Below, piece after piece: positions 1 through 8,239 of a stretch of DNA of 9,483 nt (position 1 is its first letter; each line of letters opens with the position of its first letter). The notes under the pieces were generated by a model. It saw only the letters and a list, made by a program, of their open reading frames with translations. It was not told where the DNA came from and ran no database searches. The stretch spans positions 1 to 9,483 of the forward strand of contig JAEYFP010000050.1 of assembly GCA_023402845.1 (NCBI GenBank), read 5' to 3'. This DNA comes from Bacillota bacterium. GTDB lineage: Bacteria; Bacillota; Clostridia; Lachnospirales; Lachnospiraceae. The translations under genes were made by a program, and so were the position numbers.

Positions 1-53
1 AGTCAATAGAGAAAGTAAAATATACCGGTTAAAACATAAAACGAGATAAATGG

Positions 54-89
54 AAAAAAGCCTCCCTGAAAATTAAATTCAGAAGAGGC
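54..89 (-). terminator. Rho-independent terminator closing the locus
   Basis: Read on the minus strand, the arm GCCTC followed by CTGAA pairs with TTCAG followed by GAGGC. There is a small internal loop (two bases against one) and a 7-base AT loop at 71-77. Six U's (A's at 54-59) follow the stem directly. This is the textbook layout of an intrinsic terminator. It lies about 155 bases after the EcfA stop codon and is the only strong terminator seen downstream of the ECF genes, so it probably ends the whole minus-strand unit. Confidence 0.85.
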
Positions 90-245
90 AGGATGAAATC
101 GCTAACCCAACGGAATCTTTCCGGTCATCTCTGCCATGTTGGAAAGCCGTAGCTGCAGACCGCAAGAACACCACTCCCGCCGGCTGCATTTTCTTAGTCG
201 TATGTTGAATTCTGTTGAATTCTTTAGAATCCAGATATCGTATGT
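90..245. other. 3' untranslated stretch with short direct repeats
   Basis: No convincing gene is seen between the EcfA stop and the terminator. The EcfA reading frame stays open after its TGA for another 47 codons to a TAG at 102-104, but nothing in those residues is recognisable. The stretch holds a perfect tandem copy of GTTGAATTCT (204-213 and 214-223). The 9-mer TCGTATGTT occurs at 198-206 and 238-246, flanking a 31-base AT-rich segment. Bases 1-53 also hold no gene; a TTGACT on the minus strand at 1-6 could be the -35 of a promoter beyond the edge. Confidence 0.5.
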
Positions 246-1703
246 TCAGGATACGACAAAGAAGCTCCGAAGCTTTTGGAGGTTCTGCGGGCCAACCGCA
301 AAATCGTCCCTCACGGCGCCGCCGTCAAACCGGACTACGCGGCTGCAGACAGCCGAGATGAACTCGTAGTCGTGGGTAACGACAAAAATAAGCTTGCCCA
401 TATCCGCCAGCCTGGACAGAAGCGCCGAGACTTGCGCCATGCTGTCAAGGTCAAGGCCGCTGGTGGGTTCGTCGAAAATGAGGATTTCCTTGCGGCAGAC
501 CATGCTGGCCGCCACCGCCGTCCGCTGCTTTTGTCCGCCCGACAGGGTGCCCGGGTGGCGGTCCTTATATTCATATAGCCCAAGGGCTTTTATCGTTTGC
601 TCCGCAAGCTCCCGGTCAGGATTTTTAATGCCGAAGCAGCACTCCTTCTCCACGCTTTCCGCAAACAACTGGAAATTCACGTCCTGCATCACCATGTAGG
701 AGAGCTTCAGCCGGCGTTTTGGTCCAATTTCCTCCCCTTCCCACAGAAAAGTGCCGTTGCAGTCTTTGTGCAGACCGCAAAGGGCTCGTGAAAAGGTGGA
801 CTTGCCCGCGCCGTTTTGGCCGGTGACGCCGATGATCTCCCCGCGGGCTGCGCGTATATGAATCCCGTCCAGGATGGCCTGCTTTTTATGATAAAGGGAA
901 AGCTCCCGGATCTCCAATGCAGGCAAGCCATGGACAACCCGTTTTGGCGCAGGTTGTATGCCATTGTGGTCCATGGTGCGAAGGCCCATGGCTTCTCTCT
1001 CCGCCGGCGGTATGGATAAAAACTGTTCCTGCGTATAGATGTGCTCGATCCGTCCCCGGTCCATATAGACGATCCGGTCGGCAAGGTCTTTCAGATAATA
1101 CAGCCGGTGTTCCGCGATGAGGATGGTTTTTCCCTGCCGTTTCAGCAGCGACAGGGTTTTACGCAGTTCTTCAATCGCCTTCACGTCCAGATTGGAGGAT
1201 GGTTCATCCAGCGCATAGACGTCGGGCAGCATGGAATAGATCGAAGCGAAGGCGATCTTCTGCTTTTCGCCGCCCGACAGTTCAAATATGCTCCGTCCCC
1301 GCAGCTTTTCGATCTGCAGCTCCCTTGCCGTATTCTCCACGCGGTGCCGAAGCTGTTCCGCCGGCCAGGAGAGGTTTTCCATGCCGAAGGCGATTTCGCT
1401 GTCGGTATCCACATTGAAAAATTGGGAGCGCGGGTTCTGGAAAACGGAACCAACCTTTTCGGAAATGCGGTACATCGGCGTATCAGCGATGTTCATGCCA
1501 TCCACAAAGACTTCGCCGGTAAGGGCTCCCGGATAAAAATACGGTATCAGTCCGTTTACCAGCCGGGTGACGGTAGTTTTGCCGCAGCCGCTCCGTCCGC
1601 ATAGAAGAACGCACTCTCCCGGTGCGATCCTAAGATCGATATGTTCAATTCCTTCCTGCGCTCTGCCTTGATAAGCAAACGTAAGGTCTTTTATTGCAAT
1701 CAA
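246..1703 (-). CDS. ECF transporter double ATPase (fused EcfA)
   Basis: This is the energising subunit of an ECF importer: one 485-residue cytoplasmic chain with two complete ABC nucleotide-binding domains in tandem. Domain 1 has Walker A GRSGCGKT (36-43), Q-loop Gln89, signature LSGGE (142-146), Walker B ending in DEP (Glu167) and switch His199. Domain 2 has Walker A GQNGAGKST (295-303), Gln340, LSGGQ (387-391), Walker B with Glu412, and His444. All catalytic residues are present in both halves, so both ATP sites should hydrolyse. The start is TTG; an AAGGAG sits 8 bases upstream and overlaps the EcfT stop codon, and no ATG fits better. The gene follows EcfT by 12 bases and is the last gene before the terminator. 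Fused EcfA proteins are typical of dedicated (group I) ECF systems. The family call is secure; the substrate is unknown. Confidence 0.93.
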   Translation of the reverse strand: MIAIKDLTFAYQGRAQEGIEHIDLRIAPGECVLLCGRSGCGKTTVTRLVNGLIPYFYPGALTGEVFVDGMNIADTPMYRISEKVGSVFQNPRSQFFNVDTDSEIAFGMENLSWPAEQLRHRVENTARELQIEKLRGRSIFELSGGEKQKIAFASIYSMLPDVYALDEPSSNLDVKAIEELRKTLSLLKRQGKTILIAEHRLYYLKDLADRIVYMDRGRIEHIYTQEQFLSIPPAEREAMGLRTMDHNGIQPAPKRVVHGLPALEIRELSLYHKKQAILDGIHIRAARGEIIGVTGQNGAGKSTFSRALCGLHKDCNGTFLWEGEEIGPKRRLKLSYMVMQDVNFQLFAESVEKECCFGIKNPDRELAEQTIKALGLYEYKDRHPGTLSGGQKQRTAVAASMVCRKEILIFDEPTSGLDLDSMAQVSALLSRLADMGKLIFVVTHDYEFISAVCSRVVRFDGGAVRDDFAVGPQNLQKLRSFFVVS

Positions 1704-1715
1704 GCGTCCAACTCC

Positions 1716-2438
1716 TTACAGTAAAAATGACAAACCCAAAAGAACGGCAAAGAAAAACGCACAGACAGCGTCCGTGGGGTAAAACCGGATCTGCTGCAGG
1801 CAGGTGCGCGGCTTCGGGTTTTCAATGCCCCTGGTTACAGCCGCAGCCGACAGCTCGTCGGCAATTTTGGAAGCCGACATCATCAGCGGGACATAGATGC
1901 ATTCCACCGTCCGGCCCGGATGGGCAAGCAAGCCCGCCGGCGAAGGGGAAACGCCGCGCATTTTCATGGCGTCCCGGATATGCCGCCAATCCTCTCCTAC
2001 CATGGGAAAATAACGCAGCATGACAGTTAGCGGAATGACCACGCTTTTGGGCATGCGGATACGGTTCATGGCCGCCATGAACTCGTTGACCCGCGTCGTG
2101 GAGACCAGGATCCCGCCCAGCATGGCACAGGGAAATATCTTGCGGATGAACATGGCAAAGGAAACAAGCATTACCTGGAAGGTGCCGTGCAGGTATGCAG
2201 CGCTGAGAAGCTGCAAGACCAGTATGGCAAGGTAAGCCGCAGCCATTTTCACAGAAAACCGGTATACTCCGCAGAGCATTCCGAACAGCAAAATCACTCC
2301 GGCCAATAGAATTTCGTATCCCATGGCCGGAGCGAAAAAAACCGCCAGATTTCCCATGAGCAAAAGAGACAGCTTTGTACGCGGATCTACGCTTATCAAG
2401 CCGCGTGATTGTCCGGAAGCGCGGAAAACAGTCATCAT
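1716..2438 (-). CDS. ECF transporter transmembrane subunit EcfT
   Basis: This is the integral-membrane scaffold that joins the ATPase to the substrate-binding S component. It has 240 residues, with hydrophobic segments at about 25-55, 65-85, 90-115 and 222-240. The two coupling-helix motifs of CbiQ/EcfT proteins are visible: AMKMRG at 157-162 and AAVTRG at 199-204, whose Arg-Gly pairs insert into the ATPase grooves. The first ATG overlaps the stop of the S component (ATGA at 2435-2438) and a second ATG follows at once. No good ribosome binding site precedes it, so translation is probably coupled to the upstream gene. It is followed by the fused ATPase after 12 bases. Length and motifs fit the family well. 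Confidence 0.92.
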   Translation of the reverse strand: MMTVFRASGQSRGLISVDPRTKLSLLLMGNLAVFFAPAMGYEILLAGVILLFGMLCGVYRFSVKMAAAYLAILVLQLLSAAYLHGTFQVMLVSFAMFIRKIFPCAMLGGILVSTTRVNEFMAAMNRIRMPKSVVIPLTVMLRYFPMVGEDWRHIRDAMKMRGVSPSPAGLLAHPGRTVECIYVPLMMSASKIADELSAAAVTRGIENPKPRTCLQQIRFYPTDAVCAFFFAVLLGLSFLL

Positions 2439-3046
2439 GCCGTAATCCCGGCTTTTTCAAACTGCTTTCTCAGAAGCTTCCTGCCAAGCAGCGCCCCCAG
2501 CCACGCAAAAAGCAAGGTGGCGGCAATCATGACCGGCAGGATCCAGCCTTGCGCAGTGGCGCCCATCGTGTCCATATAGGCCTGTTCGGTTCCCTTTCCG
2601 ACCAGATAGTCCATGTAGGCCTGCCGGTTGATCCAGAGCATCATATAAGAACCGATGGGGTTAAGGGAAAAAACCAGGTAGCCCAGACTAACGAGCTTCG
2701 TATTTTTAAACCGGCCTGCCCCGGAAATCAGCTCCGCAGCAGCGGCGAGCACTACATAAGCGATTGACCATACCCAGTACATACCTGTCACAAACATGAT
2801 TAGCCCCATCAAAATACCCAGGATCAGAATCGGGCCGTGTTTCGGCACCTTCGCCGCAAGCAGCAGATATACCGGTCCTGTGAGCAGCGCCACGACCGGG
2901 GGCATCAGGAAGGTCAGGACAGGGTTTGGCGCAAAGAACATGCCCCCCACCATGGTGACGATAAAAAACAGAGCGGAAAAGATGCCGGTAGTGACCAGAT
3001 CCTTGACGGTCAGGCCCTTCTTTGATGTGTACAGCGTATTTGCCAT
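2435..3046 (-). CDS. ECF transporter S component, MptD/Trep_Strep type
   Basis: This is the small membrane protein that would bind the substrate and dock on EcfT. It has 203 residues and six likely membrane helices (about 18-38, 43-64, 71-90, 91-108, 117-137 and 168-188), with a positively charged C-terminus (GRKLLRKQFEKAG). The opening LTVKDLVTTGIFSALFF and the APNP stretch resemble the Trep_Strep/MptD putative S-component family, whose substrate is not established to my knowledge. Three ATGs occur at 3061, 3052 and 3046. The last is chosen because GGGAGG lies 7 bases upstream of it, whereas that site would fall inside or touch the reading frame for the other two. Immediate overlap with EcfT supports assignment as its dedicated partner. 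Confidence 0.85.
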   Translation of the reverse strand: MANTLYTSKKGLTVKDLVTTGIFSALFFIVTMVGGMFFAPNPVLTFLMPPVVALLTGPVYLLLAAKVPKHGPILILGILMGLIMFVTGMYWVWSIAYVVLAAAAELISGAGRFKNTKLVSLGYLVFSLNPIGSYMMLWINRQAYMDYLVGKGTEQAYMDTMGATAQGWILPVMIAATLLFAWLGALLGRKLLRKQFEKAGITA

Positions 3047-3074
3047 TTGCATTCCTCCCATACTTGAAATGTAC

Positions 3075-3111
3075 TTTCCCTGGTGGAGTTCGTTGACTGC
3101 GTCCGGGGAAA
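3075..3111 (-). other. Inverted repeat in the ecfS leader
   Basis: TTTCCC at 3075-3080 and GGGAAA at 3106-3111 are perfect 6-base arms around a 25-base loop. Two further G-C pairs can form beyond one mismatch. It sits between the operator-like palindrome and the ribosome binding site of the S component. It may be a simple mRNA leader hairpin; no known riboswitch consensus was recognised. Confidence 0.35.
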
Positions 3112-3128
3112 ATGATAAAATAATTAAA

Positions 3129-3146
3129 AGTCAGATCCATCTAACT
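3129..3146 (-). promoter_or_regulatory. Operator-like palindrome upstream of the ECF genes
   Basis: On the minus strand this reads AGTTAGATGGATCTGACT, an imperfect dyad with 7 of 9 base pairs symmetric. It matches 12 of 18 positions of the palindrome at 8295-8312, with the outer half-sites AGTTAGA and CT(A/G)ACT shared. A TATAAA hexamer at 3151-3156 lies directly upstream on the transcribed strand, so the site would overlap a transcription start if that is a -10 box; no good -35 is visible. The TetR-family protein encoded in this window is the obvious candidate binder, but this is inference. Confidence 0.55.
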
Positions 3147-3174
3147 ATTTATAAAGAAAATTGTTCGGAACACG

Positions 3175-3210
3175 GCTGTCGGCGATATTTCGCGACAGAA
3201 AAAAGACAGC
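3175..3210 (-). other. Hairpin with alternative pairing after the MATE gene
   Basis: On the minus strand, just after the MATE stop, CTGTC plus GCGA pairs with TCGC plus GACAG (3176-3198), giving a 9-base-pair stem with one bulged C and an AATA loop. A second upstream copy of GCTGTC (3205-3210) can pair with the same GACAGC arm, so the two folds exclude each other. Six U's lie between the two competing arms rather than after the stem. It is therefore not a standard terminator, but it could mark or protect the 3' end of the upstream message. Confidence 0.45.
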
Positions 3211-3219
3211 TTGAGATGC

Positions 3220-4593
3220 TTATTGCGCTCTTTTCCGCAGCAGGGAAAACTCCTTGCGCACCATAAACATCGTCCAGATCACGATTACCGCGTCAATGGC
3301 AAAAGAGCCGTAATAAACCCCCGCAACGCCGATTGCTTTGGGCAAAAAAATCATGACCGGAACGTAAAACACCAGTTGCCGCGCAATGCCGATAAGCGCT
3401 GCCGGTTTTCCTTTGTCCACCGAAGGAAACAGCGTCATGGCCATAAAGATAAATGACAATACGGGCAAAATCGCCATGTACACCCTGAAATACATGAACT
3501 CCGTTCCTGTAAACACCACATCCTTCATCATCATCCCCAGGACCGAGCCGGGTATCGCGATGGACAAAAGCCAGAAAGGCAGCGTCAATAGCATGGCGGT
3601 TACGGCAAAGATCTTGTAAGAGCGTATGACGCGGTCGTATTTCTGCGCGCCGTAATTGATGCCGATCACCGGCTGCAAAGCGCGCATCAGGCCGAAAATG
3701 GGCGTAAGCAGGAAGGTGAAAATGCGGTATACCACGCCGTAAAAAGCGACATCCGCCGTTGTGCCGTATCTGGACAGCGCATTGAAGACGAATACCGCCT
3801 GCACCAGACTCATGACGCTCATAATCAGCGACGACATGCCCAGCCGCAGCACCGAGGTCCCGATTTTTTTATCCCAGCGGATGGAAGCCAGCCTGGATTG
3901 AAAGGTCGCCCAGCCTTTTCCGAAATAGATCCAGCTTACCAGGGTATAGACCAGCATCCCGATATTGGTTGCCCATGCCGCACCCTCAACGCCCCATTGG
4001 AATACTGCGATAAACAGATATTTAAACACCGCATCCACTACCAGTCCTATGCCCATCATAACAGCAGCCGTTTTCATTCTGCCTTCGGCACGGATGATCA
4101 TGTTTCCTGCAAGGCCGTAGACCCAGAAGAACGCGGCGTAAACCGTGATGCGGAAGTATTGATCGCCCAATACCAACGCCTCATCCCTTCCGCCCATGAT
4201 GGCAATCAGCTGTGTGGAAAATACCAGTCCCAGAAGCATATAGATTGCCGTCACGATAACAGAAAGCAAATTGACATTTCCCAACAGCCGCTCCTGTGTT
4301 TTTCCGTCCTTCGCGCCGATGGCAATGCTCAGGACAGAGCCTGCGCCTACCCCGATCAGGGAGCCGAAAGCCACGCTGATCTGGGACAGCGGATACGCCA
4401 CGGAAACACCCGCCAGGGCCGTTTCACCCACGAACCGGCCCACGAAGAAAGCATCCAGTACGGAATTCATGCCATACAGCACCATTGCCACAATCGCCGG
4501 CCAGGATAAATCCGCCATGACCTTCCATAGATTTCCCGTTAATATAAAATGTTTTTGTTTTTCCTTTTCCTCAATCAGTAATGTACTGTCCAT
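3220..4593 (-). CDS. MATE-family multidrug/metabolite antiporter
   Basis: This is a predicted 12-helix cation-coupled exporter in the cytoplasmic membrane, of the NorM/DinF/MepA superfamily. Its 457 residues are the usual length. Family hallmarks seen: DAFFVGRF (47-54) in helix 1, the small-residue stretch GVGAGSVLS (81-89), the loop RAEGRMKTA (168-176), GVEGAAWAT (201-209), and in the second half a PVIGINYGAQKYDRV segment, which is the typical start of the C-terminal repeat. The chosen ATG has GGGGGA 7 bases upstream. It lies 83 bases after the second ABC gene with no clear terminator between them, so it is probably co-transcribed. A lone TATACT hexamer (4616-4621 region) might give extra transcription, but no -35 is seen. 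A MATE exporter next to an importer-like set suggests export of a drug, a metabolite or the used ligand; the substrate cannot be read from the sequence. Confidence 0.93.
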   Translation of the reverse strand: MDSTLLIEEKEKQKHFILTGNLWKVMADLSWPAIVAMVLYGMNSVLDAFFVGRFVGETALAGVSVAYPLSQISVAFGSLIGVGAGSVLSIAIGAKDGKTQERLLGNVNLLSVIVTAIYMLLGLVFSTQLIAIMGGRDEALVLGDQYFRITVYAAFFWVYGLAGNMIIRAEGRMKTAAVMMGIGLVVDAVFKYLFIAVFQWGVEGAAWATNIGMLVYTLVSWIYFGKGWATFQSRLASIRWDKKIGTSVLRLGMSSLIMSVMSLVQAVFVFNALSRYGTTADVAFYGVVYRIFTFLLTPIFGLMRALQPVIGINYGAQKYDRVIRSYKIFAVTAMLLTLPFWLLSIAIPGSVLGMMMKDVVFTGTEFMYFRVYMAILPVLSFIFMAMTLFPSVDKGKPAALIGIARQLVFYVPVMIFLPKAIGVAGVYYGSFAIDAVIVIWTMFMVRKEFSLLRKRAQ

Positions 4594-4676
4594 TCAAATA
4601 TCCCCCATGTTTACAGTATAAATCAAAATTTCCGTCACCCGGACATTTCAATCCGGCCGCCGGGATGTATTCCCTC

Positions 4677-6431
4677 TCATCCGGCAGTCCGGGCGGTTCC
4701 GCCCAGCTTCCAGCCGATGGATCTTTCCCGCATACCGACGAAATCGGCATACAGCCCGCCCTGCGCCATCAATTCCTCGTGTTTTCCCCTCTGGACGATC
4801 CTGCCGTTGTCCAGCACCAGGATCTGATCGGCATGGCGGACGGTTTTCAGCCGGTGGGCGATCATAATGACGGTTTTGCTGTGTGTAAGCTCTGCAATGG
4901 CAGCCTGCAAATGGTTCTCATTTTCCGGGTCCACATTGGCGGTGGCCTCGTCGAGAATGATGATGGGCGCATCCTTCAAAATAGCCCGGGCAATGGAGAT
5001 GCGCTGCTTTTCGCCGCCGGAGATGGTAGCGCCGCTTTCACCTATCACCGTATCGTATCCCTTTGGCAGCGCCATGATGAAGTCGTCGCAGCAGGCTTTT
5101 CGGGCTGCCCTTCGGATTTCCTCCATGGTTGCGTCTGGTTTTCCGAACTTGATGTTGTTGGCGATGGTGTCGTTGAAGAGATAGACCTTCTGGAACACCA
5201 TGCTGAAGTTTGCCAGCAGGCTGTCAAGGGAATAGTTCCGCACATCGATGCCCCCCAGGGTGATGCTTCCCCCGTCCACATCCCAGAAACGGGCAATGAG
5301 GTTGCACAGGGTGGTCTTTCCTCCTCCGGAGGGACCGATGATGGCGGTGGTGGTACCCGCCGGGATGGTAAAGCTCACGTCGTCGATGATCTTCCGCCGG
5401 CTATAGGAAAAATTTACATGCCTGCCTACGATGCTGTAATCAGCAGGAGCCGTGTCTTTGCCCTCTTCATCCATGACAGGGGTACGGTTGATCTCCTCCA
5501 CCCGGTCGATGGACAGGTCAATGAGACGGAGCAGGGCGGACATACTGCCCGCGGTCTCCATCTGGCTGTAAATAATGAAGGAAGAGATCAGCATCAACAG
5601 GCAGACGGAAAGCGCCATGGTATCCGTCAGAAACAGCCAGACCGAGGCGATGGCCAGCACCACGCTCACCCATTTGAGGAGGAGGCTCTGCAAAAACATA
5701 AAAGGAATAAAGGCCAGCTCCAGCCCTACGTTTTGTTTTTCGCACTCGTCGATGGCGCGGTCGATGGTTTTATTTGCATCCGCCGCCAGGTTGAAAGCAC
5801 GCACCACGCTCATTCCCTGGACGAATTCCAGCACCGCTCCCACAAGTGACGTCTGAGCCGCTACCCGGGCTGGGGAGATATTGCGGGATTTTCTCTGCAT
5901 CAAGGCATTGATGCCCATAAAGAGCAGGATACCAGCCACGACAATAAGCCCGATCCGCCAGTCAAAGAAGACCAGCATCAGGGTGATCACGGCGGCGTGG
6001 ATATAGCCGTGGATGGTTTTGTCCATAACACGGGGCGCCACATCCTGCACCTCCTCCATGGTAGTGGTGACGGCGGCGGTGATGGCGCCGAGGCTATGGT
6101 CGTTGAAGTAGCCCATAGGCATGTACTTCATGCGGTCGCCGATCTGCGTCCGCTTATCGGCGCACATGGAAAAGCTGCCCTCGGCTTCCGCCATGGTGGA
6201 TCTGTGTTTTGTCAGAATACACCCGAGCATGCTCACCAGCATGATGCCAAAGGAACTCCAGGCGGTGGCCGCGTTTACGTCACCCTCCACAATCCCCTTC
6301 AGGACAACATAGAGCGCCATGATCTGCAGTGCATGAAAAATAGAATTGATCAGGGCGAATACGATGCCCTGTTTCAGCTTGCCTTTGCGTTTGCCGGCAA
6401 AGGCAAAAAACTTGCGAATGATTCCCAGCAT
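4677..6431 (-). CDS. ABC half-transporter, ATPase fused to permease (second of a pair)
   Basis: This is a half-transporter with an N-terminal six-helix exporter-fold membrane domain (about 20-300) and a C-terminal nucleotide-binding domain (about 335-570), 584 residues in all. Motifs: Walker A GPSGGGKT (366-373), Q-loop Gln414, signature ISGGE (470-474, Ile for the usual Leu), Walker B ILDEA with Glu495, a D-loop followed by DPENE, and switch His526. The site is catalytically complete. A ribosome binding site, AAGGAGG, 7 bases before the ATG overlaps the stop of the preceding ABC gene, so the two are co-translated and very likely form a heterodimer. The D-loop/DPENE pattern and the MPMGYF segment in the membrane domain resemble YbtP/YbtQ and IrtA/IrtB siderophore transporters; this is recalled family resemblance, not an alignment. 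No siderophore-reductase domain is present. A drug or peptide exporter is the main alternative. Confidence 0.93.
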   Translation of the reverse strand: MLGIIRKFFAFAGKRKGKLKQGIVFALINSIFHALQIMALYVVLKGIVEGDVNAATAWSSFGIMLVSMLGCILTKHRSTMAEAEGSFSMCADKRTQIGDRMKYMPMGYFNDHSLGAITAAVTTTMEEVQDVAPRVMDKTIHGYIHAAVITLMLVFFDWRIGLIVVAGILLFMGINALMQRKSRNISPARVAAQTSLVGAVLEFVQGMSVVRAFNLAADANKTIDRAIDECEKQNVGLELAFIPFMFLQSLLLKWVSVVLAIASVWLFLTDTMALSVCLLMLISSFIIYSQMETAGSMSALLRLIDLSIDRVEEINRTPVMDEEGKDTAPADYSIVGRHVNFSYSRRKIIDDVSFTIPAGTTTAIIGPSGGGKTTLCNLIARFWDVDGGSITLGGIDVRNYSLDSLLANFSMVFQKVYLFNDTIANNIKFGKPDATMEEIRRAARKACCDDFIMALPKGYDTVIGESGATISGGEKQRISIARAILKDAPIIILDEATANVDPENENHLQAAIAELTHSKTVIMIAHRLKTVRHADQILVLDNGRIVQRGKHEELMAQGGLYADFVGMRERSIGWKLGGTARTAG

Positions 6432-6443
6432 AGTTTTCCCTCC

Positions 6444-8186
6444 TTACGCCACATCTCTGGCGCTGATATGCGCCTGCCACATGTTCCTGTACAGCGGGCA
6501 GGTTTCCAACAGTTCTTCGTGTTTGCCGCAGGCGGCCACCCTGCCCTGCTCAATGACCGCGATCCGATCGGAGTCCACGATGGTGGACAGGCGGTGGGCA
6601 ATAACGATAAGGGTTTTTCCCTCTACCAGCTTTGCCACTGCCGCCTGGATGACCGCCTCATTTTCCGGATCGGTGTAGGCCGTTGCTTCGTCCAGAATAA
6701 CAATCGGGGCGTCTTTTAGCATGGCCCGGGCGATGGAAATGCGCTGGCGCTCGCCGCCGGAAAGATGTCCTCCGGCGCCGCCCACCATGGTATTATAGCC
6801 GTGCTCCAGGCCCATGATAAAGTCATGGCAGCCTGCCGCCTTTGCGGCGGCCTTTACTTCGTCATCCGTGGCGGAGGGGCGGCCCATCCGGAGATTTTCC
6901 AGTATGGACATGTCAAAGAGGTAGTTGTCCTGGGCAACATAGGCAACGGTATCCATGAGCTGGCCGGCGGGGATATTTTTTACGTCCGTGCCGCCCACGG
7001 AAACAGAACCGCCCGTCACATCCCAGAAGGATGCGATGAGCTTTGCGATGGTGCTTTTGCCGCCTCCGGACGGTCCGACGAGGGCGGTTACCGAGCCTGC
7101 AGGGATGCACAGGTCAACTCCGTGGAGGATCTCGGTGTCGCCATAGCCAAAGGTGACGCCCTTGAGGATAATATCGGTTCCCTTGAGGGAGGCCCCGGCG
7201 GCGGGACGGATTTGCTCCGGCTCGTCTGCCACCGCGCCGATGTCGTTCATGATGGTGCCGATTTTGGCGATATCATCGGTATAATACATGGCGGACAGCA
7301 AAGGAGACATAATCCCCAGCGCCAGTACCATGATGGTGATGAAGTCGGGCGCAGACAGGCTGCCGTTCATATAGAAAATACAGCCGATGGGCAGCACGCC
7401 GATGAGGACGGCAGGCCAGATACCGATCCCCATGGCAAAGTACACCTGGCACTGGCGCATCCAGTCCAGACCGTAATTGGCGTTTGCCTTTACCGCATCC
7501 GCAAACTTCCCGTAGGAGGTTGCCGATTGTCCAAAGGCCTTGATGACCTCAATTCCGCCTACATATTCCACCGCCGTGGCATTCATATGCTTCCCCACCG
7601 CCACATACTCACCGAATTTGGTCTCGTAATCCTTCATCATACCCATATAGCAAACGGCGCCGACGGGCAGGGTGATCAAAGAGACCAGCGCCATCCGCCA
7701 GTCCAGTACAAACAGGTAAATAATGATGGCCAGCGGTATCAGCAGGTTGGATGTCATTTCAGGAAGCACGTGGGCCAGCGTCGGCTCAATGCTGTCCACC
7801 TTTTCCACCATGGTGTTCTTGATTTTTCCCGAGGGGGTGTCCAGCACATAGCCCATGGGCACGCGGGTCAGCTTGGCGGCGATACGGCGCCGCACCTCTG
7901 AAAGGACGGCGAAGGTCGCCTTGTGGGAAAGGGTGGTGGAAATGTTATGCAGCAGCACCTTTCCAAGAAAGCCCAGCGCCGCCACACCGCACCACATAAG
8001 AAAGTAGGAAAAACTCCTCTCTCCGTCGATGAGCCGGATGACGATCCGGGATACCGCAAAATAGGGTATGATGCCGCAGGCAACACCGAAGACGGCGAGA
8101 ACCACCGCCGCGATATAATTCCCCTTGTGGGGGCCGGCAAATTCCACTAAATATGCAAATCCGCTCTTCTTTTTTGGTTTATTCAT
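6444..8186 (-). CDS. ABC half-transporter, ATPase fused to permease (first of a pair)
   Basis: This is the partner half-transporter: an exporter-fold membrane domain (about 20-310) followed by an ATPase domain (about 337-570), 580 residues. Motifs: Walker A GPSGGGKST (371-379), Gln419, LSGGE (475-479), Walker B ILDEA with Glu500, switch His531. The D-loop region reads AYTDPENE rather than the common SALD form; a similar variant is typical, as I recall, of YbtP/YbtQ/IrtA-type proteins. The frame is open 18 codons further upstream (to 8240). The ATG at 8186 is preferred because AGGAGG lies 7 bases before it, and the next residues are a lysine-rich cytoplasmic start (MNKPKKK). It is followed after 12 bases by the second half-transporter. 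A heterodimer that imports a metallophore or exports a small molecule is inferred. Confidence 0.93.
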   Translation of the reverse strand: MNKPKKKSGFAYLVEFAGPHKGNYIAAVVLAVFGVACGIIPYFAVSRIVIRLIDGERSFSYFLMWCGVAALGFLGKVLLHNISTTLSHKATFAVLSEVRRRIAAKLTRVPMGYVLDTPSGKIKNTMVEKVDSIEPTLAHVLPEMTSNLLIPLAIIIYLFVLDWRMALVSLITLPVGAVCYMGMMKDYETKFGEYVAVGKHMNATAVEYVGGIEVIKAFGQSATSYGKFADAVKANANYGLDWMRQCQVYFAMGIGIWPAVLIGVLPIGCIFYMNGSLSAPDFITIMVLALGIMSPLLSAMYYTDDIAKIGTIMNDIGAVADEPEQIRPAAGASLKGTDIILKGVTFGYGDTEILHGVDLCIPAGSVTALVGPSGGGKSTIAKLIASFWDVTGGSVSVGGTDVKNIPAGQLMDTVAYVAQDNYLFDMSILENLRMGRPSATDDEVKAAAKAAGCHDFIMGLEHGYNTMVGGAGGHLSGGERQRISIARAMLKDAPIVILDEATAYTDPENEAVIQAAVAKLVEGKTLIVIAHRLSTIVDSDRIAVIEQGRVAACGKHEELLETCPLYRNMWQAHISARDVA

Positions 8187-8239
8187 GATTAGACCTCCTG
8201 CAATAATTGATTTATATAAAACGCGTAAGTACAGCTCCA

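Noticed and set aside
1041..1604. A 187-codon plus-strand frame
   Set aside because: It is antisense to the first ATPase domain of EcfA, and its sequence is explained as the complement of conserved motifs.
3047..3219. Vitamin or metal riboswitch ahead of the ECF genes
   Set aside because: I looked for TPP, FMN, cobalamin, preQ1 and nickel/cobalt signatures and found none; only small hairpins and an operator-like dyad are present.
4581..5849. A 422-codon open frame on the plus strand
   Set aside because: It is antisense to the second ABC gene, whose complete motif set makes the minus strand the coding one. The plus frame has no recognisable domain (His/Gly/Asp-rich shadow composition).
6765..7901. 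A 378-codon open frame on the plus strand
   Set aside because: It lies wholly antisense to the first ABC gene and shows the same low-information shadow composition; no domain motif is seen.
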